A DNA stretch of 64,000 nucleotides, taken from contig JAQMRL010000003.1 of assembly GCA_035578175.1 (NCBI GenBank), positions 92,234,469-92,298,468 on the forward strand, written 5' to 3'. Origin of the DNA: Catonia carolina. Taxonomy: Eukaryota > Arthropoda > Insecta > Hemiptera > Achilidae. The position numbers and the translations under genes were made by a program. Below are positions 56,167-64,000 of the stretch, one piece after another. The notes under the pieces were generated by a model that saw nothing but the letters and a program-made list of their open reading frames with translations, searched no databases and was not told where the DNA came from. Position 1 is the first letter of the stretch, and the number at the start of each line of letters is the position of its first letter.

Positions 56167-57707
56167 TGAATTACAGGCTAAAACATTTAAATATCAATAA
56201 TTAAAAACTTACAGGGTTATTTTTAAGTCAGGTACCTATGGTTTGAAGTAGTAATGAATCATGAAGTTTCCTTGTTATTAAGAAATCAAATTTGAATGAC
56301 AGATATTATTTTTAATCTAATTTGCGAAAAAAATAATATGACCAGAAGTTATTTTCGTTCAAATAACTTCTATGAATAATACTTCATATAAATTAACATT
56401 ATTTTAAACTTCTGTTTATTTTTTATTGAGTGAAAATTTATTAATATTCTTGATTTCAAATCAAAAGTTTACGAACGGTAACATTTTTTTAGTAAGTTGA
56501 AGCACGGAAATGAATGTAGTTGATATTGTTCATACAGCTCTATTACTTGCGTAGGCATTTAGAATCGGTGTATGCTTATATCAGACAGAATATTTAGTCC
56601 CCTGGTCCACTAAACCCTTTTTTGTTGTTTAATGCTCGGCCATCTGGAGCAATTCGGCCCTCAGGCTACTCATTTAAATGAAATTGAAGCTGGTGCGCAG
56701 CCATATTTAATCTGTGTATTGAACAAAAAATAAAAAAAGAATTTTACGTTAAATAAACAAAAGTAGCGCTTATAAAGGCCTAGTTAAAAACAAAAATAAA
56801 AGACAAATGTATTTTTCTTTTCCCGTATTATGGGACTATTTTGATACTTTTATCCTCGTATATTTCAAAGTAGGATTAAACTGAGAGCAAATATTTTTCC
56901 TGTAAATTGAATTCCTATATTATAACACTTCAAATTATGCGTAGAACTAAAAATTGCTTCTGGGATAGGCAATATCGCACTTGACTTCAAAGTAAATCCT
57001 TTCAACTTTAATTTAAACATTTTTTTTAAAACCCTGCCAAATATTTTCAACCGACAGATGTGCCTTAATTAAAAGGTTTATCATATGAAGAATCAAACCT
57101 AACAGTGATTGAGGCTAAAATTTATTTACTTTTAAATTTCGTTTCACTAACTAATTTTATGCGTGTTACGAATTTCTATTTACGAATTCGTCATTTAACT
57201 TTCTTTTTACCTAATACTATTTAATGAAAGTAGGTACAATTTATTTATTTCTTTGTAATTTAATAATACAGTATAAATCTTTAATACCTAATTTCCTAAT
57301 TCCGGTAGTACTATAGATCCAGCCCACGTATGGGACGAACTGTATACTACTTTAAATTTATAATTTAATATTTACATAACAAGAAAAGAAAAAAAATTAA
57401 ATTTTCGGCAAGATATTAATATACAGATCTAAATATTATTATTTGTATTAATACGTAAGCACAATATCAACAAATTTCAGTTGTGATTTTTAAAGGTAAA
57501 TGTAAAATATCGACTAGACATTAAATAAAACAATAAGAACATAATTAACTTATAGCCTACTATAACAACGTGATAATAATCATAAAAATAACAACAAAAT
57601 ATATAAAATAATAAATAAAATTTATAATAAATAATATTTAATTAGCAGAGGTTGAAAAAAATCAAAATTAAATACACAGCCGAATTATTTATTTAATTTT
57701 TTTTTTT
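56167..57707. other. AT-rich DNA, no supported gene
   Basis: The patch 56615-56760 (TTAATGCTCGGCCATCTGG and downstream, ending in AAAAAATAAAAAAAG) may be an old SINE end. Otherwise it is featureless. Confidence 0.35.
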
Positions 57708-57866
57708 GCTTGCCTGTTGTAGTAGTCAGTGCATCTAGATTCTGCCCCAGAGTTCCCGGGTTCAATTCCCGGTCAGGTCTGGCATTATTTCAACTCTATA
57801 CTACCTCATAGCATTACCTATGCACAAGTCAAAGCTTACGTCGGCATCATCATTCAATAGAAAAAA
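57708..57866 (+). mobile_element. SINE-B: diverged tRNA-headed SINE
   Basis: The head is GCCTGTTGTAGTAGTCAGTG (weak A box) and CCGGGTTCAATTCCCGG (good B box and T-stem). The body ends in ACGTCGGCATCATCATTCAA and an A-run. It is the most diverged member. Confidence 0.6.
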
Positions 57867-58036
57867 TGAGTATAAAGAAATACAGTAGTCAGGGATGCAA
57901 AAGCACATTTTAATTAGTTTGGATATTTGGAGCTGTTTAAATCTTTAGACTGTCTTCTTTTTAAATTTATCAGCCAAATTATCACTCTTCTTATACATTT
58001 TGAGGAGTTGTATTAGTATTCGGACAGTTTCTAGTG

Positions 58037-58450
58037 CAGTGCGGTACAGCACCCAACTTATTTCTTTATTTGTTTTTTTATGAAGGCATAGGTTTAAAAA
58101 GCTCTTTTCACCAATACAAAAATGGGAAAGGCAACAAAATCTTTTTTACAGGTTAGACAGGTGTTCATATTCACCTTTTAAATCCAACCAAAAGTTAATG
58201 AGAGGTTTCGTCTTGAAAGCTGATTTCAATGCACTGCAGTAGCAATTTCAGTCAAAATTACTTTTTGTACGACATCTAACTGTGCTGATTGAAAATTTCT
58301 TCAGAAAAAGAATTTTTAATCTTCTTGTTAAAATTTTTATTCGTGTGGGTACTTTTTGTTTAGTTAAAAGTTATCATTTTACAAATCCGCCGTTACACAT
58401 TTTCTTTCCACGAACCCGTTGAGACCCCCATACCAGGTTGAGAACCAGTG
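58037..58450. mobile_element. Non-autonomous hAT element (~414 bp) with 8-bp TSD
   Basis: The right terminus GGTTGAGAACCAGTG (CACTGGTTCTCAACC on the other strand) is the classic hAT end. The left end begins CAGTGCGGTACAGC. The flanks TTCTAGTG (58029-58036) and CTCTAGTG (58451-58458) form an 8-bp target duplication with one difference, as expected for hAT. The interior may retain decayed transposase sequence but no frame is open. Confidence 0.75.
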
Positions 58451-58458
58451 CTCTAGTG

Positions 58459-60205
58459 TATTAAAATAAGTAATGGAAGCTAAATATGCTGCATTAATAT
58501 TAATTGTATTTAATCTGGGGTTTAATAACCGATACAACTTACAATTCTGGTGTGATATTATTGTTTGTAATTTTTTTACCGTAGCTTACTGATGATATAT
58601 TTAATTTAAATAAAGTAACAATTTCCTTACAAACAGTTGGCGTACGTTAAGTACCCGGAATCCATCGTATAAAAAAAATCTAAGAAAATTATTAACAGAA
58701 CTTAATACGCTTTTGATCACATCTTTATAAGCCATCATTAGTGGCTCCAGATTCGAACGGTAGGCTTTATACCAAGCGATGATTACGTAAAGCAGCAAGG
58801 ACAAAGTCATAACAATATACCTTTTTCAGGTCATTTTCTGACATTACATTGTGCAGGAAAATAAAATATTGATAAAAATAAACGATAATAGGCTATGTGA
58901 AGAAATTAATAAAGCGAGAAAGTAAAAATACGGAAATCGTTAGATCTTACAGACTAAGGCTTGATGTGGCCTATAATTTACTACCGCATAAGATGTTCTA
59001 TTTATTTGTAATAATATTACGTCTGAGTTATTTTTGTTCTAATTCTATACATAGGCTTATCTGACGATCTCTTTTCCCATTGGGCAGACAAACAAAGTTA
59101 CGTATTTATTTAAATTCATTCCCTTAATAAGTCTCTATTCAAATCCCTTTTCACCATTCTCAAGGGATTTTTAGGTTGTTTTAGTCTTTTCAGTTTACAA
59201 CTTAAATTACATTATTTTTCCTTCCTAAAAGCCTCTTTTTGGTAAAAACATAATAATTTCAAATGGTTTTTCGTTACTCGCAATACTTAAATATTTCAGT
59301 CAATTAGCTTAATTTAAGAAACGATGGGTTAGTTTAAAATTAAATTTTAATATCATTATTGTTACATGATTATTTTGTGGTAGATTTCATTAGTTTACGC
59401 ATCAAATTCAGATTTTGAATATATGATAATTATTTATGATTCGATGAAAGTGAATTACATTCAGACTTACTCAGGAATTAAAACTGGAAATTTCGCTCAT
59501 TGGAATTCATATAATATATTTTTTTCCAGTTTTTAAAGGTTATTATTCACAACAGACCATTCGATTCAATTATAATGATAACTTAAATATTAACTGTAAC
59601 ACCAATATTTAAAAAAAAGTAATTATCTAAGCTGCTGAAAAAAGCAAATTAAGAAAAAATACAATAATATTGTAAAAGGTATAAATTAATTCCGAAACGT
59701 GTAGTTGTAGTTAATAAAAAACAACAATAGTATTATAAATATTCTACTAAAATTAATTTGTTTTTATAATATTTTCATATACTACTGTAAAGTTTTTGAC
59801 TTTACAATTCCAAATTTTCGACCTTTGTTGAAAATCGTAGTTTCCTAATCTCCCTTGACCCTTGGAGTTGATCAAATTTTGTCTTTTTAAAATAATTAAA
59901 ATGGTGTTTTTTTTCTTTATTCGTTAAGGAAGAAAAATATTATTTTATTATAAATAAAAGTTTGTAATTTTACATAACATATTTCTTTTCAATAATTTTT
60001 ATTATTTCATAAAGAAATCACGTTTTCTTTGTTTATTCTAGTTGGTTATATTTCAAATGTTTTCACATCGCGTTTTCTCGTGGGAAATAAGAAAGCCTAA
60101 AGGCCTATTTTCAGTTCTTACTGTTTAAAACCCTTACTTTGCAATTCCGGAGCCTGGGAACAGTTTTTCAGTTCCATCTCTACGTACTTTTTGTAGAGGG
60201 GCCTA
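58459..60205. other. AT-rich DNA, no supported gene
   Basis: About 1.7 kb without a recognised element. The level of identifiable repeats falls in this part of the window. Confidence 0.4.
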
Positions 60206-60432
60206 CAGTTACTTCAGCACTTTTTGCGGCCAATTAACGCGTTTGTTTTACGCCGGTTTGTCAACGTCTTTCATAACGGCTAGTTTGATTGGTTTTCCCC
60301 CTTCCGTACGCCTGAAATTAGCGTCCCGGTCAGCCGTGTGTGTGCAGAAAATCGCCTGAGTGTTTTCTCTATTGTGTGCACGTAAAGACGTTTTCCTAAG
60401 GTGCTGTGCTGAGACTGGATACTTATTAAAAG
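60206..60432 (+). promoter_or_regulatory. CpG-richer block, candidate promoter / 5' exon
   Basis: This ~225-bp block has clearly more CpG than its surroundings (GCGGCC, AACGCG, ACGCCGG, TACGCC, GCGTCCCGG and others) and a CCAAT-type motif (GATTGG) near 60288. It ends ATTAAAAG at 60432, followed by GTAATT, a plausible splice donor. It contains no ATG-led frame into the donor, so any exon here would be untranslated. The call is an inference from composition. Confidence 0.3.
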
Positions 60433-61981
60433 GTAATTTTTTTAATTTTCTTTTTGTCTTCCTCTTAAAAAAAAATGAAGAAAAGGAAAAAAATAATTTT
60501 TTAGAACCATTTAAATGGTAAATATATAAAATAATAAATAAATAAAAGTAAATAAATAAATTTTCATGTAGAATTAGGGAAATCATTTAGTTTTTTTTGA
60601 ATAAATAATAATAATAATAATATTAAAAATAATAATAATAATAAGAACAAAATTTTATTTATAAAATGTTACATACTTCTAAAATATAATTTTAATATAT
60701 ATAAAAAAATGTTAACAAAAAAAATATGACTTTGTCTCCAGTAGTTTTTGAACTGTATTTTTTATTTTAAATGAATGCAACCTTTCTTGGTGACCATATA
60801 TTTAAAAGAGGGTATTCCATAATAAATTTTAAGTGTAAATGTGACAAGTAGCAGACAGCTTAATACCATATTAAAATTAATGATCACCTTACGTGTATTT
60901 TGTTTCAAAGAAATTAAGTAGTTTTCTACCATAGATTTTATACAAATTACGATCAATGCCACATTTGGTTCATGGAGGGCAATTGTAAGAATATTACACT
61001 TCATTTTTAATTGTAAAACTTTGATCTTTAAAACTGTTTTTTTTAAGAATATTCTTCTTATTCTTACTGTGATTAAAACAGTGGATATATAGTACGAAAA
61101 CCTTTAATGTTGTACAAAATAATTTCCTTAAAATTATGTATACATTACACAATAGGCTATGTAGAATTTATTTTAAGCAATAGGGGCTTTAGAAGTACTC
61201 CTCACAATGTCTCTTTGTAGGAACTAATTTTTGAAATCTCTGGCTGTGCAATCTCTTAAGGTTACTGAAACCAGAGGTTATACAAAATTTAATTATAAAA
61301 TGTTAAAAACTTTAAATTAAATACTTTAAATACGTTAAAAATATAAATATATAAAAATAATTAACAAAAATAATTTAAAGCTGTTCAAATATAAAAAAAA
61401 GAAATATTATTTAAATTAAACACGTTATTAAACTGGAATTTGCCTTCTGTATTTTATTTAAAAAAATATCTACCTATTTCGTTTAGACTAGATCTAAAAA
61501 TAAGTTTTCAGATAGATGGACTGCAATTAATTATATTCACAATGGGAGATACTTGAATGAGCGTTACACAGTACAGTTATAAAGGTTCTGGGTACAGTTA
61601 TAAAGATTCTGTACCTACAAAAATATTTTTGAATCTCCATATTAAACACTGCACCGTGTTTGCTTATTTTTTTTGAACAAAAAAATGAGTATATGTCTTG
61701 GCGAATTTACTAAAATTACATGTTTCTCCAAGATTAATTCACCAATGGCTTTTTATGGTGATTTTGATAAATTTACAATGTGTTTGGCTACAAAGTTTTT
61801 TTTCACTGTCTAAAAGGGTTCCGTTATCCGAAACCAGTCGTATTTTCTCGCAAACCACAAAGCGAGAACAGTGGCTCTTAAGTGAAATCTGAGCTGATGT
61901 TTCACACTAACAAACTGGAACCATGGTTTTGACTCTACGATCAAAACTTGCCCCAAAACATTTTTTTTTATTCCTTCGCAG
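60433..61981. other. Probable intron or intergenic AT-rich DNA
   Basis: Contains an (AAT)n microsatellite (60604-60651) and T/A-rich sequence. It ends in a strong polypyrimidine stretch and CAG acceptor at 61981. No coding frame is supported. Confidence 0.4.
60604..60651. repeat. (AAT)n microsatellite
   Basis: Runs of AAT/ATA units with one short interruption. Confidence 0.9.
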
Positions 61982-62071
61982 GAAATTTCAGGGTCTTGGA
62001 CGTTGGGCCGTTCTACGACGTCCTGGTGGAGGCAACCTTTAATATAGATTATTTTTATCTAGTAAAAACAG
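61982..62071 (+). CDS. Candidate internal exon of an unidentified host gene
   Basis: A 90-bp segment bounded by a textbook acceptor (T-rich tract, then TTCCTTCGCAG ending at 61981) and a perfect donor GTAAGT (62072-62077). The open frame through it reads NFRVLDVGPFYDVLVEA followed by TFNIDYFYLVKT. Both junctions fall after the first base of a codon (phase 1-1), so the exon is symmetrical. Its GC content is higher than the flanks and it has no stop. I do not recognise the protein. It has no ATG, so it is an internal exon; neighbouring exons are not identifiable here, though the CpG block at 60206-60432 is on the same strand. The residue pattern is hydrophobic and aromatic but too short to call a membrane segment. 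Confidence 0.55.
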
Positions 62072-62077
62072 GTAAGT

Positions 62078-64000
62078 GGTTGAGTGAAATTTTCAGGTTA
62101 TTACCGCTGTGTGGTGTAGCAGAATGGAGACGTCTACTTGATGTATATTATAAACACTCACACTACCTCACAAACAACAAATTCACACTTTAATTTAAAG
62201 TAATTTTTTTTTATTAAATCCTGTTCAAGGGATACACTAATTCACGTGTTTGGAGCACGGTACATTTGAACTAATAATTTTTCTTAATTTTGTTAATATT
62301 ACAGGCACAATTCATTCCATAATGCATGACTACTTAGAATTATTTAATTTAAATTTACTTAGTATAAGTACCGGTTTTTATAGATATTAGTATACCTAAA
62401 TAAGTACCAAAAAAGAACTAATAACTTATTAATGAACATTTATAGAGATAATTAACGAGTAACTTTTGTTAACAAAAACCAAAGAAACCCGGAAGAATTC
62501 GTTAACGAAAAATAACTTATTGAATTCAGTTTGAGATAATATACTACTTGCAGCCGACACTTAGAAGGATAAAAATATTCTGGACTGCCCAGAACAAATT
62601 ATGCGAAATAAATAAAGGAAAATAAACTTAAAACGAAACTGGTTAGTTAATGCCGTTCTATTACTTGCGTAATAACTTTAATTAACCTTCTACTATCATG
62701 GACACACCGTTACTTCCTTTTCCCATAAGCAGAACTAAAACCCTAGTGAAAAATAAAAGTAAGAATAAATGAACTGAATGAGTAAGTTACTAGGCACCTA
62801 TGAAGGAAATTTCTAACTAACTATAACAAGCATTAAAGAAATAAAACTAACAACACCTTTATCTAAGCAACCGCTTAATTATATGAGACAATTGATACCA
62901 AATAATAATAAAAACATCAAAGTAAGGAAAAATTTTTTGAAAATTTTCATCTATAGACCTATAATGTGTTTTATAACATGGGAGTAAATATAATAGGTGT
63001 TAACAAAGTAGCATTAAGCAAGATTAGAAACGATGAAAATTTGGCTACAGGAGGGTTGTAAATACTGAATATCTACTGAACTGAAAAACAAAACGAATAA
63101 TGGATTGTTCTTACTAAGAATCAAATTCAAAAGAGAGTTCACTGCAAGCTTGAACAGACGTAAAGACACGATGGTTCATTTTGAATATATTTCGTGATAA
63201 AATTCTAAATAAGAGAGGAACGAAAAGGCTGACGAAAAGGCATGAAATCATAAAATAAAAGAGTTATTGAACGAATGAAATTAGGTAAATAGATTTAAAA
63301 AAATAGTTAAAGAAGGAGCGTGGTTGTAGCGATACAATGAGATTTTTAGAATAAGACTGAACGACGTTTTAAAACACATTTAACTATATTTAAAAAAGTA
63401 GACAATAAAATAAATATGTATTTCACAAGAAAAAGTTCACATCGATGTTGCTTAAAATGTTAAAAATTTGTTTAAATAATAAAAATTTAGTTTATAAATA
63501 CTATATAAAGTATTCATTAAAAATGACTTAATCTACATCAGGGAACTTCTTAAGAACAGTGTAGGAAGTGGCATTAATCTATTACTTTTAAGATTAATAA
63601 CGGGTGCTTAAAAAAGTATGACAATAATAAAATTTTACATTCAGATCATCAAATTATCTACGTTGAAGATGTCATTTCAATCTATTATTCAAGACTCTTT
63701 TGCAACCTTCAAAATAACGCTAACAATCTTGCTTAAAGACTGTCAATACGCTAATTCCCGGATAAAAGAAGACTTAACACCTCATGGAACAGAGATCTAC
63801 TAAACTACTTTTTGTCTAACGTAGTCAGTTATCACCATCAACATCATCATCATTATTTTTTAATTTAAATTTTCTTTCATTTAAGTAATATGAACGTAAA
63901 ATCAGAAAATGTTTCTTTGTGATGTTGACGTAATTATTATTTTAAATGCAGAATTGCACTTTTTACTTGGTTATAAGAAGTGGTAACATTGGGTAAAGAC
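62078..64000. other. Probable intron or intergenic AT-rich DNA
   Basis: No further exon, repeat family member or coding frame can be supported up to the window end. Confidence 0.4.

Overview
The window looks like intergenic, repeat-dominated DNA from an arthropod, most likely an insect with a large AT-rich genome. The evidence is the mix of Jockey-type LINEs, RTE-like reverse transcriptase remnants, tRNA-headed SINEs and mariner, Tc1, Tigger and hAT fragments, together with the lack of bacterial-style gene packing. A hemipteran is a guess from memory of similar repeats, not something the sequence proves. Almost every supportable gene is a mobile-element gene. The one good host-gene signal is a small exon near the right end.

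Layout. 208-4639 is an apparently complete Jockey-type LINE with two intact ORFs joined by an ATGA overlap and a 27-A tail. 4908-5750 holds hAT remnants. 6488-7942 is a 5'-truncated second LINE with an 11-bp target-site duplication, a 3' stem-loop and a (GGATTCA)n tail; its 3' end recurs at 21.64-21.94 kb. 8139-9122 is a long open frame of unknown function, convergent with a decayed AAA-ATPase-like (DUF1703-type) gene at 9199-10440; this pair is the oddest cargo in the window. 10.68-12.25 kb is a rearranged RTE-like LINE, partly inverted and split by a 499-bp TIR element.

14.8-58 kb is a patchwork of recurrent families. TE-R is a ~950-bp element with hairpins at both ends and a built-in CA/GT tract (seven copies: 14.8, 27.0, 35.4, 41.6, 42.8, 45.0 and 54.4 kb). 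SINE-A is a ~392-bp element with a 3' stem-loop and AAC tail (eight copies: 16.6, 18.7, 20.3, 20.9, 34.5/35.1, 39.9, 50.2 and 55.8 kb). tRNA-headed SINEs (SINE-B) lie at 31.5, 37.7, 40.0, 44.1, 44.6, 48.2 and 57.7 kb. There are also a nested TIR element (26.55-28.09 kb), an AT-rich satellite with ~374-bp higher-order structure (33.4-34.4 kb), a decayed mariner (46.7-47.6 kb), Tigger pieces (48.5-49.1 and 51.4-51.9 kb), a Tc1 remnant (54.2 kb) and a hAT MITE with 8-bp target duplication (58.0-58.45 kb).

60.2-62.1 kb carries a CpG-richer block ending in a splice-donor-like site, and then a 90-bp exon (61982-62071) with strong acceptor and donor signals. Together these suggest the start of a plus-strand host gene whose remaining exons lie mostly outside the window. 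Element boundaries were read by eye, and family names come from motif recognition, not from searches.
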